A stretch of 64,000 bases of DNA from Sphingomonas aliaeris (GCF_016743815.1 NZ_CP061035.1:3345001-3409000); one strand, 5' to 3'; counted from the first letter of the stretch, positions 18,524 to 29,179 are shown. The notes: generated by a model from the sequence alone, not told the origin. Numbers and translations are program-made.

Positions 18524-19027
18524 TCAGTTCACGGCGATCGTCACCGCGCGGCGGTTCTGCGCCCAGCTCGCCTCGTCCGAACCGAGCGCGACGGGGCGCT
18601 CCTTGCCGTAGCTGATGGTCGAGATGCGCGCCGGGTTGACGCCCCGCGCCGCAAGATAGTTCTTGGCGGCGTTGGCGCGACGGTCGCCCAGCGCTAGATT
18701 GTATTCGCGCGTGCCGCGTTCGTCGGCATGGCCTTCCAGCGTGATCGCAACGTTCGGATACCGCGACAGCCATTGCGACTGGCTGTCCAGGATTTCACGC
18801 GCGCGCGGATCGATATCGTATTGATCCAGGCCGAAGTTGATCGTGTTGCTCGTCACCGATCGTTCGAAGTCGGCGCGCGAGCCGGGGATCACGTTGTCGG
18901 TCGTCGTCGTCGAGCCGCTAACGGTTTCGCCGGGGGCGGGTGGTAGCACGGCAGGCCGCTTCTTGGTGCACGCGGCGGTCGCGAGCAGTGCGCTCGTTAC
19001 CATCAACGTCGTGGTCAGTTTTGCCAT
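18524..19027 (-). CDS. pal: Peptidoglycan-associated lipoprotein Pal
   Basis: Outer-membrane lipoprotein that anchors the Tol-Pal system to peptidoglycan. A lipobox is visible in LLATAACTKKRP (Cys about residue 20). The OmpA-like domain has INFGLDQYDIDPRAREIL, LEGHADERGTREYNLALGDRRANAAKNYL and SYGKERPVALGSDEASWAQNRR, including the Asp/Arg pair for diaminopimelate binding. The ATG at 19027 gives 167 residues; the frame upstream lacks a signal sequence. Last gene of the tol cluster, followed by a terminator. Confidence 0.96.
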   Translation of the reverse strand: MAKLTTTLMVTSALLATAACTKKRPAVLPPAPGETVSGSTTTTDNVIPGSRADFERSVTSNTINFGLDQYDIDPRAREILDSQSQWLSRYPNVAITLEGHADERGTREYNLALGDRRANAAKNYLAARGVNPARISTISYGKERPVALGSDEASWAQNRRAVTIAVN

Positions 19028-19108
19028 CGGGCATCTCCTTCGCTTTTTGCACTTGCGGGATATCGCGGCCCCGGAAAAGAGCCACGGCGGTAGAAAAGGC
19101 ACAGCGGA

Positions 19109-20503
19109 TCAGGGACGTAACGGCCCCCAACCGGGATCGGATCCATCCAGCTGCGTCGGAATCTTGCGTTGGTTGACCCCCGTCAAATCGACCGACCACA
19201 AATCGGCGCGGCCACCGCCGCCCTGTCCCTGACGGTAGAAACTGAGCACGCGGCCATTGGGCGACCAGCTGGGTCCCTCGTCCTGCCAATCGTCGGTCAG
19301 CAGTTTCTCGCCGCCACCGCTCGGACTCATGATACCGATCCGGAAGTTACCCTGGATCTTGGTGAAGGCGATCAGGTCGCCACGCGGGCTCCAGGTCGGC
19401 GTGGCATAGCGCCCGCCGCCGAACGAAATACGCTGCTGCCCGCTGCCGTCGGCGTTCATCGTATAGATCTGCTGCCCGCCGGACCGGTCGCTTTCGAAGA
19501 CGATCCGGCGTCCGTCGGGCGAATAGCTGCCGCCGGTATCGATACCGGGGCTGTCCGTCAGCCGTTGCGGCGATCCACCAGACATCGGCACGCGGTAGAG
19601 ATCGGTATTCCCGGCGACTGCCATCGAGAACAGGACCCATTTCCCATCCGGCGAAACACGCGGCGCGAAGGTCAGGTTCGGATTGTTGACCAGCAGGCGC
19701 TGCCGCCCCGATCCGATATCATAGACATAGATGGCCGGCCGTTCGTTCAGATAGCTCATATAGACGATCGACTGCTGGTTCGGCGCGAAGCGCGGCGTCA
19801 GCACGATCGACTGACCGTTGGTCAGAAACCGGTGATTGGCACCGTCCTGATCCATGATCGCGAGCCGCTTGATGCGTTTGCCCTTCGGACCCGTCTCCGA
19901 CACGTAGACCATGCGGCTGTCGAAATACGGGCCCTCACCCGTCAGCTTGGCATAGACCATGTCGGCGCATTTATGTCCGGCGCGACGCCAGTCGGATGGC
20001 TGAACGACGAAGCCCTGCCGAGCCAGTTCGGCACGGGAGAAGACGTCGTAAAGATAGCAGCCGACGGTCAGCGTGCCGTCACCATTGCCGCGGACGAAGC
20101 CCTGCACCAGCGCCGACACCCTGGCATTCGCCCAATAATCGAACACGGGCGCGGTCACTTCGCCGAATTCGACCGCCTTCATCGCCTGCGCGCCGGCCGG
20201 ATTGAACAGGCCGGAATTCCTGAGGTCGTTGGTCACGATCTGTGACAATTGCCGCCCCAGCTCGTCGGTTCGCCCGGCGGCGGTATCGGTGACGACAGCG
20301 GCCGGCATCGGCGGGATCGCGATGCCCAATGGCGCGGAGATGCCGCCGACGACATCGACCACCAGTTCGTCGGATTGCGCGCCGGCCGCAGGCGGTGTCT
20401 GCGGCTGTGGTGCGGGCGCGGCAGGCGTTTGCGCAACGGCGGGACCTGCGAGGCACAGCGCGACGGCGAGGGCCGAATATCGAAAATGGAGCATCTTGGT
20501 CAT
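19109..20503 (-). CDS. tolB: Tol-Pal translocation protein TolB
   Basis: Periplasmic beta-propeller that binds Pal and TolA. A signal peptide (MTKMLHFRYSALAVALCLAGPAVA) is followed by a Pro/Ala-rich spacer and the TolB N-terminal domain (LGIAIPPMPAAVVTD, LRNSGLFNPAGAQAM). Repeats of PDGKWVLFSM, SPDGRRIVFESDRSGGQQIYTMNADGS and TPTWSPRGDLIAFTK are the propeller blades. 464 residues from the ATG at 20503. It lies 2 bases after tolA and 81 bases before pal. Confidence 0.96.
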   Translation of the reverse strand: MTKMLHFRYSALAVALCLAGPAVAQTPAAPAPQPQTPPAAGAQSDELVVDVVGGISAPLGIAIPPMPAAVVTDTAAGRTDELGRQLSQIVTNDLRNSGLFNPAGAQAMKAVEFGEVTAPVFDYWANARVSALVQGFVRGNGDGTLTVGCYLYDVFSRAELARQGFVVQPSDWRRAGHKCADMVYAKLTGEGPYFDSRMVYVSETGPKGKRIKRLAIMDQDGANHRFLTNGQSIVLTPRFAPNQQSIVYMSYLNERPAIYVYDIGSGRQRLLVNNPNLTFAPRVSPDGKWVLFSMAVAGNTDLYRVPMSGGSPQRLTDSPGIDTGGSYSPDGRRIVFESDRSGGQQIYTMNADGSGQQRISFGGGRYATPTWSPRGDLIAFTKIQGNFRIGIMSPSGGGEKLLTDDWQDEGPSWSPNGRVLSFYRQGQGGGGRADLWSVDLTGVNQRKIPTQLDGSDPGWGPLRP

Positions 20504-20505
20504 CC

Positions 20506-21408
20506 TCAATCGGGCAGCTTGTAGCGGAGGCTGAACGTCTTCCATCCGCGTGGCACGTCATACAATTCGGGGGGCAGTCCGCGTAAGGGCGCACAGCCCA
20601 TGAACGCCGCGATCGCATTGCGATCGACCGCATCGACGTACCGGCTGTTTTCGGCATCGACGCCGCTATGCTGGCCGGACACGGTGGGGCGGCCGTTGAG
20701 CGATCCGTCGCGATTCAATTGCAGTCGGATCGTCACGATGATCCTCGAAGCACCCGGCCCGGGATTGACCTGTCGATCCGCGCAAGGCTGCACCTGCCGC
20801 TTGATCGCAGAACCGATATCGGCGGCGGCCTGCGCATCCATCGTCGCGCCCGGCGGTGTCGGAGCCTTGGATTTGGACGGCGCGGCGGCGAGGCCCTTCA
20901 ACGTCTCCTGATCCAGTACGAAACCGCCGGATTTCGGCTTCTTCGCGGCCGAATTGGTGCCCGTGCCCTTGGCGACACTCGGCTGCTTTGCCGGAGCGGT
21001 CGCCACGCGGGCGGGTGGCGCCTTTGTCTGGACAGGCTTTTCGGGCTTGGCGACCGGCAGCTTCTTCGGCGGCGGCGGGGCCTTGGGTGCTGGTTTCGGA
21101 GCGGGAGCCGGGACCGGTTCGGGTGGCTTGGCCGGCGGTGCAGGCTGCGGCTGGGGTGCGGGTTCAGGCTCGGGCGGGGGCGAATCCTCCGGCGGTGCGG
21201 GTTCGGGCGCTTTCGATTGCGCCGGCTCCTCGACGGCGGGCGGTGCCTTCGATTCGAGCGCGACGTCCGGGACCAGCGAGATATCGATCGCCTTGGGCTT
21301 GATCTCCTCGGCCGGCTTCTCGGACAGGAACCCGATTGCGAGCAACGCGAACAGCGCCGCATGACCGACGACCGCGACGCCCAGACCGATCTTTTCCGTC
21401 CGTTCCAT
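20506..21408 (-). CDS. tolA: TolA, cell-envelope integrity protein
   Basis: About 300 residues with the TolA/TonB design: one N-terminal membrane anchor (IGLGVAVVGHAALFALLAIGFL), a long Pro/Lys/Ala/Glu linker (about 45-150), and a C-terminal domain with two cysteines (QPCADRQVNPGP, FMGCAPLRGLP). It transmits proton-motive force from TolQR to TolB-Pal. Sequence alone only weakly separates it from TonB; position between tolR and tolB settles it. Start taken at ATG 21408; GTG at 21420 is an alternative. Confidence 0.9.
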   Translation of the reverse strand: MERTEKIGLGVAVVGHAALFALLAIGFLSEKPAEEIKPKAIDISLVPDVALESKAPPAVEEPAQSKAPEPAPPEDSPPPEPEPAPQPQPAPPAKPPEPVPAPAPKPAPKAPPPPKKLPVAKPEKPVQTKAPPARVATAPAKQPSVAKGTGTNSAAKKPKSGGFVLDQETLKGLAAAPSKSKAPTPPGATMDAQAAADIGSAIKRQVQPCADRQVNPGPGASRIIVTIRLQLNRDGSLNGRPTVSGQHSGVDAENSRYVDAVDRNAIAAFMGCAPLRGLPPELYDVPRGWKTFSLRYKLPD

Positions 21409-21424
21409 CAGGTGCCGCACCCGA

Positions 21425-21916
<492 letters not shown>

Positions 21917-21926
21917 CGACCCGTCC

Positions 21927-22619
21927 TCACCGTTCGCTTTCCAGCTGACGGCTGAGCGTCGCGTGGAAACCGTCGGCAAAGCGGTTCAGCGCCGCCTCGA
22001 TCTTGTTGATGCCATGGCTGAACCGGTTGTACGCGATCACGGCCGGAATAGCGGCGAACAGGCCGATCGCGGTCGCGAACAACGCCTCGGCAATGCCGGG
22101 CGCGACGACCGCAAGCGACGTGTTCTGCGCCGATGCGATGCGCGTGAAGCTGTCCATGATGCCGATCACGGTGCCGAACAGCCCGACGAACGGCGCCACC
22201 GACCCGACCGTGGCGAGGATGTTGAGGCGATCGGACATCTTGTCGATTTCATGCGCGACCGACGCCCCCATCGCCGTCGCCAGCCGCTCCCGGGTGCCAT
22301 CGCGGTCGACCGAGCCACCGACCGTCGACCGGCGCCATTCGGACACCCCTGCGCCGAACACCTTGGCGACGGGCAGGTCGCTGTTGCTATGCGTGCGATA
22401 GAAGGCGTCGATATCCTCCGCTTTCCAGAAATCGCGCTCGAACGTTTCGGTACGACGACGCGTGCCGCCGATCTTCATCGCGAAGCTGACGATGATCGCC
22501 CAGGTCCAGACGCTGGCCAGCAACAGCCCGACCATCACGATCTTCACGACGATATTGGCATGCAGGAACAGGCCGATCATCGACATGCTGGCAGGATCTG
22601 TGTTCACGATTGCGTCCAT
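21927..22619 (-). CDS. tolQ: TolQ, MotA/ExbB-type proton channel protein
   Basis: 230 residues with three membrane segments: near 24-44 (IVVKIVMVGLLLASVWTWAI), and the conserved pair NILATVGSVAPFVGLFGTVIGIM and GIAEALFATAIGLFAAIPAVIAYN. With TolR it forms the proton-driven motor for outer-membrane constriction at division. The ATG at 22619 overlaps the ybgC stop by 4 bp. Confidence 0.96.
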   Translation of the reverse strand: MDAIVNTDPASMSMIGLFLHANIVVKIVMVGLLLASVWTWAIIVSFAMKIGGTRRRTETFERDFWKAEDIDAFYRTHSNSDLPVAKVFGAGVSEWRRSTVGGSVDRDGTRERLATAMGASVAHEIDKMSDRLNILATVGSVAPFVGLFGTVIGIMDSFTRIASAQNTSLAVVAPGIAEALFATAIGLFAAIPAVIAYNRFSHGINKIEAALNRFADGFHATLSRQLESER

Positions 22620-23086
22620 CACTCTTCCACTGTTCCCCGGACCATCAGCGCCTCGAACGCCGCGATCCATTCGCTCGGTTGCCGCCGCGGCCGGCCCGAA
22701 GGCGCGACAAGGGCGGCGGTTACGTCGGCTTCGCTCAGTATCTGGTCACCCATCATGACTCTCTGCTGAATATCGACCGAAGCGGCTCTGATCCTCGTCA
22801 AGATACTTACGACGACCAGCACATCGTCCAGTTTCGCCGGACGCTTGTACCGGATATTGAGTTCCGACACGACATACGCGCCCTCGCCCGCATCGTTGAA
22901 CGCGCGCTGGTCGACGCCGACGAGACGCAGGAAATCGGACCGTGCCCGCTCCATGTAGCGCAGGTAATTGGCGTGATAGACCACGCCCGAAAGGTCGGTG
23001 TCCTCCAAATAGACCCGCACCGGGAAACGATGTTCCGATCCCACGAAGCGGCCTTCGGTGGGCTGGTCCTGTGACGATGGCGGCAT
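22619..23086 (-). CDS. ybgC: Tol-Pal-associated acyl-CoA thioesterase YbgC
   Basis: Hotdog-fold thioesterase of the 4-hydroxybenzoyl-CoA thioesterase type. The active-site Asp lies in YLEDTDLSGVVYHANYLRYMERARSDFL, then ELNIRYKRPAKLDD. 155 residues from the ATG at 23086; upstream residues are unlike the family. It heads the ybgC-tolQRAB-pal operon, the usual order in Proteobacteria. Confidence 0.94.
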   Translation of the reverse strand: MPPSSQDQPTEGRFVGSEHRFPVRVYLEDTDLSGVVYHANYLRYMERARSDFLRLVGVDQRAFNDAGEGAYVVSELNIRYKRPAKLDDVLVVVSILTRIRAASVDIQQRVMMGDQILSEADVTAALVAPSGRPRRQPSEWIAAFEALMVRGTVEE

Positions 23087-23144
23087 CGGGCTGCCTTTAG
23101 CCGATGGCTGGAGGCGGGGGAACCCCGCTCGCGCCACACGGGAG

Positions 23145-24176
23145 TCAGGCCGCGCGCTTCTCCAAAGCGTGGGCGGCTTCGGCGATCAATGTCGCGATGA
23201 TCTCCGCGATCGGCTCTTCCTTCGTCACCATGCCGACCGACTGGCCTGCCATCAAGCTGCCGTTATCGACATCGCCGTCGATTACGGCGCGGCGCAGCGC
23301 ACCGGCCCAGTAATGCTCGATCTGCAGCTGCGCCTCGCCCATCGCGACCGCGCCTTCGTCCAGCTGCTGGGCGACTTCACGCTGTTTGGCGGTGAACAAT
23401 TCGCTGGAGGCATTCTTCAGCGCGCGCACCGGAATGACCGGCAGGCGCGGATCGATCTGCACGCTGGCGATCGCGTCGCGGGCGGAGGCGCGAATGAATG
23501 CCTTCTTGAAATTGGCATGCGCGATGCTCTCTTCCGCGCAGACGAAGCGGGTGCCGAGCTGGACGCCGGCCGCACCCATGTCGAGATAGCCGGCGATAGC
23601 CTCGCCGCGACCGATGCCGCCGGCTACGAAGACGGGAACCTGGTCGGCGACCTCGGGCAGGATCTCCTGCGCCAGGACGGACGTGGAGACGGGGCCGATA
23701 TGTCCGCCCGCTTCCATCCCCTCGACCACCAGCGCGTCGACGCCCGAACGGATCAGCTTCTTGGCGAGGCTGAGCGCCGGGGCGAAGCAGATCACTTTCG
23801 CACCGGTCGCCTTGATCGCTTCCAGCGACCCCTTCGGCGGCAAACCGCCGGCGAGCACGACGTGCGTCACCTGATGCCTGGCGCAAACCGCGATCAGGTC
23901 GAACAATTGCGGGTGCATCGTGATCAGGTTCACGCCGAACGGCTTCGACGTCATCGCCTTGGTCGCCGCGATCTCGGTATCGAGCAATGCGGGTGTCATC
24001 GCGCCGCAGGCGATCAGGCCGAACCCGCCCGCATTCGACATGGCGGAGACGAGGTTGCGTTCGCTGACCCAGGACATCGCGCCGCACAGGATCGCGACCT
24101 CGCTGCCCAGGAATTCGACGCCGCGCGCCATGCGCCGTTCCAGGCGATCGCGCCCGATGGTGGAAATTTCGTTCAT
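23145..24176 (-). CDS. Nitronate monooxygenase family protein
   Basis: 343 residues, FMN-dependent TIM barrel of the NMO/2-nitropropane dioxygenase group (also containing FabK). Seen: MSWVSERNLVSAMSNAGGFGLI at the FMN entry, VVEGMEAGGHIGP and the phosphate-binding PVFVAGGIGRGEAIAGYLDMGAAGVQLGTRF. Family members oxidise alkyl nitronates or reduce enoyl-ACP; without FabK-specific features I cannot choose firmly. It lies 58 bp upstream of ybgC, same strand, possibly separate. Confidence 0.85.
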   Translation of the reverse strand: MNEISTIGRDRLERRMARGVEFLGSEVAILCGAMSWVSERNLVSAMSNAGGFGLIACGAMTPALLDTEIAATKAMTSKPFGVNLITMHPQLFDLIAVCARHQVTHVVLAGGLPPKGSLEAIKATGAKVICFAPALSLAKKLIRSGVDALVVEGMEAGGHIGPVSTSVLAQEILPEVADQVPVFVAGGIGRGEAIAGYLDMGAAGVQLGTRFVCAEESIAHANFKKAFIRASARDAIASVQIDPRLPVIPVRALKNASSELFTAKQREVAQQLDEGAVAMGEAQLQIEHYWAGALRRAVIDGDVDNGSLMAGQSVGMVTKEEPIAEIIATLIAEAAHALEKRAA

Positions 24177-24227
24177 GGCCGCGGGCCTAGCCCCCGGGAG
24201 GCCTGTCCCGCAAGCGCTTGGTGAGCG

Positions 24228-25499
24228 TCAGGCGGCGTCCTCCGAGTCCAGACCATAAGCGGTGTGCAGGACGCGGACGGCGAGTTCGGTATAATCTTCC
24301 TCGATCAGCACGCTGACCTTGATTTCCGACGTGGTGATCGCCTGGATATTGATGCTGCGGGCGCCCAGGGTTTCGAACATCGTCGCGGCGACGCCGGCAT
24401 GGCTGCGCATGCCGACGCCGACGACCGAGATCTTGGCGACGCGCGTGTCATGGACCAGTTCGGCATAACCGATCTCGCCCTGCGCATTACCCAGCACCTC
24501 CAGCGAGCGCGCGAGATCCGCACCGGGAACGGTGAAGGTCACGTCGGTCGACCCGGTCGAATGCGCGACGTTCTGCACGATCATGTCGACGTTGATGTTG
24601 GCCTGCGCCAGCGGGGTGAAGATCGCGCCGACCGAACCGGGCTTGTCCGGGACGCTCGTCAACGTGATCTTCGCTTCGTTCTTGTCGTGCGCGATGCCGG
24701 TGATCAGCTGCCGTTCCACGTCGATATCCTCCTGCCCAAGTTCATCTTCCCCCACGATCATCGTGCCGGGCAAGGTATCCGCCATCGGAGCGTCCGCGTC
24801 GGTGAACGACGACAGCACCTGCACGCGGACCTTTTCCTTCATCGCCAGTCCGACCGAGCGCGTCTGAAGCACCTTCGCGCCGACGCTCGCCAGTTCCAGC
24901 ATTTCCTCGTACGTCACGCGCTTCAGCTTGCGCGCGCGCGGCACGATCCGCGGGTCCGTCGTGTAGACGCCGTCGACGTCCGTATAGATGTCGCAGCGAT
25001 CGGCCTGCATCGCCGCCGCGATCGCCACCGCCGATGTGTCGGATCCACCGCGCCCCAACGTCGTCACGCGCTCGCCCGTCGCGACGCCCTGGAAACCCGG
25101 GATCACCGCCACCTCGCCGCGCGCGAGGCTTTCGTTCAGTGCGGTCGTATCGATCTCGCCGATGCGGGCGGATGCGTGGCCGTCCGACGTGCGGATCGGC
25201 AATTGCCACCCCATCCAGCTGCGCGCCGGGACGCCGACCGCCTGCAGCGCGATCGCGAGCAACCCGCTGGTGATCTGCTCACCTGCGGACACGACCACGT
25301 CATATTCCTTGGGATCGTAGAGCGAGGACGCCTCGCGACAGAAATTGACCAGCCGGTCCGTCTCGCCCGCCATGGCGGACACGACCACCGCAACCTGGTT
25401 CCCGGCATCGACCTCGCGCTTCACGCGCAGCGCGACGCTGCGAATGCGTTCGATGCCGGCCATCGAGGTGCCGCCGAATTTCATCACGATACGGGACAT
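24228..25499 (-). CDS. lysC: Aspartate kinase
   Basis: First step of Lys/Thr/Met synthesis: aspartate to aspartyl phosphate. MKFGGTSMA at the N-terminus, [12 protein letters not shown], and [15 protein letters not shown] are kinase motifs. Two ACT domains follow from about residue 265 ([21 protein letters not shown] and [23 protein letters not shown]), implying feedback inhibition. 423 residues from the ATG at 25499. The open frame continues about 1 kb upstream, antisense to ubiG, but that part is not coding. Divergent from ubiG. Confidence 0.96.
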   Translation of the reverse strand: MSRIVMKFGGTSMAGIERIRSVALRVKREVDAGNQVAVVVSAMAGETDRLVNFCREASSLYDPKEYDVVVSAGEQITSGLLAIALQAVGVPARSWMGWQLPIRTSDGHASARIGEIDTTALNESLARGEVAVIPGFQGVATGERVTTLGRGGSDTSAVAIAAAMQADRCDIYTDVDGVYTTDPRIVPRARKLKRVTYEEMLELASVGAKVLQTRSVGLAMKEKVRVQVLSSFTDADAPMADTLPGTMIVGEDELGQEDIDVERQLITGIAHDKNEAKITLTSVPDKPGSVGAIFTPLAQANINVDMIVQNVAHSTGSTDVTFTVPGADLARSLEVLGNAQGEIGYAELVHDTRVAKISVVGVGMRSHAGVAATMFETLGARSINIQAITTSEIKVSVLIEEDYTELAVRVLHTAYGLDSEDAA

Positions 25500-25550
25500 T
25501 GGGTGGGTTATGTCCTTTTGGCTTGGAGCGCGTGCTGATAGAAACGCCGG

Positions 25551-26300
25551 ATGATTAGCGCAAGCGTACCCGTAACGAACCCCGCGACCACGATCGATCC
25601 GGCGGAGGCGGCGCATTTCGGCACGATGGCGGCGGAGTGGTGGGATCCGAACGGATCGTCCGCGATGCTGCACAAGCTGAACCCCGTCCGGCTGCGCTAC
25701 CTGCGCGAGCGGATCGACGCGCAGTGGCATGGGGACGATACCAGCTTCACGCCGCTTGCCGGCAAGAGCGCGCTGGATGTCGGCTGTGGCGCGGGGCTGC
25801 TGTGCGAGCCGCTGGCGCGGTTGGGCGCGGCGGTCACCGGGCTGGATGCCGCGCCGGAGAACATCGCCGCGGCCCGGATCCATGCGGGGCTTTCCGGTCT
25901 CGAGATCGACTATCGCGCCGGCAGCGTCGAGGGGCTGGACGGCAAGACGTTCGATCTGGTCACGTCGCTGGAAGTGATCGAGCATGTCAGCGATCCGGCC
26001 GGCTTCGTGCGCGGGCTGGCTGACGCATTGGCGCCGGGCGGGCTTCTGGTCGTTTCGACGCCGAACCGTACGGCGTTGTCCCGGCTGGCGATGATCACGA
26101 TCGGCGAGGGTTTTGCGAAGATCCCCAAGGGCACGCACGACTGGGACAAGTTCCTGACGCCCGAGCAACTGACGGCGATAATCGAAGGCGCAGGGCTGAC
26201 GGTGATCGATAAGCGAGGGCTCAGTTTCTCCCCGGCGCGCGGGTTCGTGCTGAGCGACGACCTCAAGCTCGATTATTTCGTCACCGCCATCCGCGCCTGA
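25551..26300 (+). CDS. ubiG: Ubiquinone biosynthesis O-methyltransferase UbiG
   Basis: Performs both O-methylations of ubiquinone synthesis with SAM. 249 residues. [14 protein letters not shown] and [13 protein letters not shown] at the start are UbiG-specific; motif I is [33 protein letters not shown] and [11 protein letters not shown] follow; [15 protein letters not shown] is another family mark. The glycosyltransferase-like gene starts 4 bases after its stop, so the two are probably cotranscribed. Confidence 0.96.
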   Translation: MISASVPVTNPATTIDPAEAAHFGTMAAEWWDPNGSSAMLHKLNPVRLRYLRERIDAQWHGDDTSFTPLAGKSALDVGCGAGLLCEPLARLGAAVTGLDAAPENIAAARIHAGLSGLEIDYRAGSVEGLDGKTFDLVTSLEVIEHVSDPAGFVRGLADALAPGGLLVVSTPNRTALSRLAMITIGEGFAKIPKGTHDWDKFLTPEQLTAIIEGAGLTVIDKRGLSFSPARGFVLSDDLKLDYFVTAIRA

Positions 26301-26303
26301 TCG

Positions 26304-27761
26304 ATGTCCATTGCCGGATCGCCCCCGCGCCGCCCGCTTTGGGCTTTTGCGGGGCTGACGGTCGCATTGGTCCTGCTCGCGCTGGTCCGGCCGCTGGACC
26401 ATGACGAGAGCCAGTATGTCGCGGCGGCGGTGCTGACCGCGCATGGCCAGATGCCGTATCGCGACTTCGCCTACCTCCAGACGCCGCTCCAACCCTTCCT
26501 GTTCGCGCCGCTAGCCTGGCTGTTCGGCGGCTGGACGTGGCCGGGACTGCGGATCGTCAACGCGGTGCTCGGCGTAGTGGCGGTATCCAGCGTGTACCGG
26601 GCGGCGCGGACCGGCGGCGCGCGGACGGAACCGGCGCTGCTGGCCTGCGCTTTGTTCGCGTGCTGCGACATACTGCTGTTCAGCGTCGGAACGGCGCGGA
26701 ACGACGCGCTGCCCGTTGCCCTGCTCGCCAGCGCCCTGCCGTCGATCATGCGCGCCGCCAACGGCCGGGGAACGCAGTCGAGCGCAGCGCTGGCCGGACT
26801 GTTGCTTGCGGCGGCGGCGGCGGCAAAGGTCTCCTATGCGCTGCCCGCCATCGGTTATGGATTGTACGCGCTGTACGACCGGCGGCATCGGCCAGCGTGG
26901 CTGATCGCGGGTGCCCTGCCCGTGGCCATCACTTTGATTGCGACCGGCCTGATCGCGCCGCAGGGCTTCCTGTTCGGCGTGTTCGACTTTCCGGCTCGCG
27001 CGCCGGACCAATATTACCGGGCGATCGGCAAGGCCTGGAAGCTCAGCACGGGGACCAAGCTGATCGACCTGATCAAGTTCCTGGCGCTTGGCCCGGCGCT
27101 CTTGTGCCTCGCATTGGCCAGCCTGTTCCGCTGGCGGGCGACGGGCGGGCGAGCGATCGACTGGATGATCGTCGCGGGTCTGGTCGCCGCGCTGATGCCT
27201 TCCCCCGTCTGGCGGCAATATCTGCTGCCGATGCTGCCGCCCCTCTTCGTGCGTCTCGCGATCGGCTGGCAGTCCGTTTGGCCGGGGCGCCGCACGCGGA
27301 TCGCGCTGGTCGTGTTCGCCTGCGCCGGACTGGCGCCATCGATCGAGGCGATGGTGCGCGCCGTACCCCGCGTGCCGATGATCGACGCGATGCGGCAGAG
27401 CGCCGCAATCCGCGTGGTGATGGATGCGGCGGGTGTGCACGGCCCGGTCGCGACGCTTTCCCCGCAATTCCTGCCAGCGACCGGGCGGCTGCCGGATGCT
27501 CGTTTCGCTACCGGGCCGTTCTATTTCCGTAGTCGCGGGCTGATCGGCGCGAAGGACGAGGCGGTGAACCGCGTGGTCGCGAAGGATACGATCGGCATTC
27601 ACTTCCGACACCCCCCGGCCGCGATCCTGACCGGCGGCGAGGGTGCTTGGACCAGCGGCGACCCGACGCTGGACGGCGTGCTGGCCGATTGGGCTCAACG
27701 CAACGGATGGCGCAGAATTTTAGTGCCGGGCGGGCGATTCACGCTCTACGCGCCGAATTGA
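26304..27761 (+). CDS. Multi-pass membrane protein, GT-C/ArnT-like glycosyltransferase
   Basis: 485 residues with about ten hydrophobic segments. The first periplasmic loop after helix 1 holds LDHDESQYVAAAVLTAHGQMPYRDFAYLQTPL, the D-E loop and downstream pattern of GT-C enzymes that use polyprenyl-phosphate sugars. A C-terminal soluble part of about 130 residues ends the protein. Acceptor and sugar unknown. It shares the plus strand with ubiG (4-base gap) but function links better to the glycosyltransferase cluster to the right. Confidence 0.72.
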   Translation: MSIAGSPPRRPLWAFAGLTVALVLLALVRPLDHDESQYVAAAVLTAHGQMPYRDFAYLQTPLQPFLFAPLAWLFGGWTWPGLRIVNAVLGVVAVSSVYRAARTGGARTEPALLACALFACCDILLFSVGTARNDALPVALLASALPSIMRAANGRGTQSSAALAGLLLAAAAAAKVSYALPAIGYGLYALYDRRHRPAWLIAGALPVAITLIATGLIAPQGFLFGVFDFPARAPDQYYRAIGKAWKLSTGTKLIDLIKFLALGPALLCLALASLFRWRATGGRAIDWMIVAGLVAALMPSPVWRQYLLPMLPPLFVRLAIGWQSVWPGRRTRIALVVFACAGLAPSIEAMVRAVPRVPMIDAMRQSAAIRVVMDAAGVHGPVATLSPQFLPATGRLPDARFATGPFYFRSRGLIGAKDEAVNRVVAKDTIGIHFRHPPAAILTGGEGAWTSGDPTLDGVLADWAQRNGWRRILVPGGRFTLYAPN

Positions 27762-27967
27762 AGATCGTCGCGACATAAGCCGCGGCGCCGAGTCGCAGCG
27801 GCGTCCGCCAAGGCGAAGTTGACGATATTGACGACACGTCCCCCCTCTTTGGCGCTCCCCGACGGATCTCGTGTCGGAGAAGGACGGGGTCGGGCGAACG
27901 GCATCGGGCATATCGATCGACCCGAGCAATTCGTTCCCAACATTGCAAGGGCGGGGAAAGGATCGAT
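27762..27967. other. Intergenic region, no gene found
   Basis: About 206 bases between convergent genes. Three short minus frames overlap here but none looks coding. It contains a CTCCCCGAC...GTCGGAG hairpin near 27855-27882 followed by a G-rich run, possibly half of a family A-like repeat. No clear terminator. Confidence 0.4.
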
Positions 27968-29176
27968 CTATTGCGCCCGGGTGACCGTCGCGACGTGTCC
28001 CGCCTTTGCCGCGATCAGCCCGGCATAATAGGCCATCAGGTCTTCGGTATGCTCGCGGTCGCTGCGGACGCGGCCTGCGGCGACGCGGGCGGCGCGGCGA
28101 AGCATCGCCTGGTCGCGCGCGAACAGGCGGCGGATCGCGGCGGCGCAGGCGCCGGGATCGCGCGCGGCATACAGTTCCGACGTCATCGGATCGGCGATCT
28201 CCGCCACGCCGCCGGTATCGGGCGAGATCAACGGTAGCCCCGCCGCCATCGCCTCGGACGCGACCAGCCCGAACGGCTCCGCTTCCGATCCGTGGATCAG
28301 CGCATCGCAGCTTGCCATGATCCGCGCCAGCCGCTCGCGATCATAGACCGGCTGGAACATGCGGATATGCGGCGATCCGGCGATAAGGCGTTCGATCTTG
28401 CGGCTGGCGACGCCGGTGCCGAGCAGGATCATGCCGACGGGTACGTGCTGCCCCGCCTGAACCACCGCATCGGTGACGAGATCCCAGCGTTTTTCCGGGT
28501 GATGCCGCCCGAGACCGAGCAGCAGATGGCCATGCGGCGGCAGATCGCATTGCTTCAGCAGCGCCTGACGAAGCGGCTCGCTGCGATAATCGGGCGAGAA
28601 GTGGCCGCGTTCGATGCCCAGCGGCATCGCCTTGTCGATATGCACGCCCCGCGCGCGCAGCCGCTTCTCCAGCGCCGGGCCGTTGGTGACGACCGCATCG
28701 TATTTCCCCAGGAAACGCGTGAGATACCGGCTGTACCAGGCGAAGGCGCGCTCGATACGCTGTTGCGGCGCGAGCTTCTCGAACCAGCGCAGCGCATAGG
28801 CCGACACGTTGTCATTGTGCATGAAGAACACGCGGACCGGATCGTGGCCGGCCTGCGGCTGCCATTGCCCGACGATCCAGGCGGGGCGCCACGGCGACGA
28901 CGTCTCGACCAGATCGGGCTTCAGATCGTCGAGCAGGCGGGTGATCGGCGCAGCATCCCAGAACAGCCCGTAATTCTTGTCGAACGGCAGGCGCGACGCC
29001 TTGACGTAGATGATCCGGCCGCCGCCCGGCCGTTCCTCGACCTTGTCCTCGCGGCCCGCCGCGATGACGATCAGTTCGTGCCCGAGTTCGGACATGATCC
29101 CCATCTTGCGGTCGATATAGGTGCGGACCCCGCCGCCGGTGGGCGAATAGAATTCGTTCACGTCGACGATACGCAT
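27968..29176 (-). CDS. Glycosyltransferase family 4 (GT-B)
   Basis: 402 residues. The N-terminal nucleotide fold starts MRIVDVNEFYSPTGGGVRTYIDRKMG with the Gly-rich acceptor loop. The C-terminal donor domain has LLGLGRHHPEKRWDLVTDAV, the E-x7-E motif in SEAEPFGLVASEAMAAGLPLISPDTGG, and conserved helices after it. It transfers a sugar from a nucleotide donor; specificity unknown. The DUF2141 gene ends 4 bases upstream and overlaps the membrane protein gene, so all three likely form one operon. Confidence 0.9.
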   Translation of the reverse strand: MRIVDVNEFYSPTGGGVRTYIDRKMGIMSELGHELIVIAAGREDKVEERPGGGRIIYVKASRLPFDKNYGLFWDAAPITRLLDDLKPDLVETSSPWRPAWIVGQWQPQAGHDPVRVFFMHNDNVSAYALRWFEKLAPQQRIERAFAWYSRYLTRFLGKYDAVVTNGPALEKRLRARGVHIDKAMPLGIERGHFSPDYRSEPLRQALLKQCDLPPHGHLLLGLGRHHPEKRWDLVTDAVVQAGQHVPVGMILLGTGVASRKIERLIAGSPHIRMFQPVYDRERLARIMASCDALIHGSEAEPFGLVASEAMAAGLPLISPDTGGVAEIADPMTSELYAARDPGACAAAIRRLFARDQAMLRRAARVAAGRVRSDREHTEDLMAYYAGLIAAKAGHVATVTRAQ

Positions 29177-29179
29177 GGA

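Noticed and set aside
25500-26492. Upstream extension of the lysC open frame (330 extra codons)
   Set aside because: It runs antisense to ubiG, and aspartate kinases start at the [12 protein letters not shown] motif.
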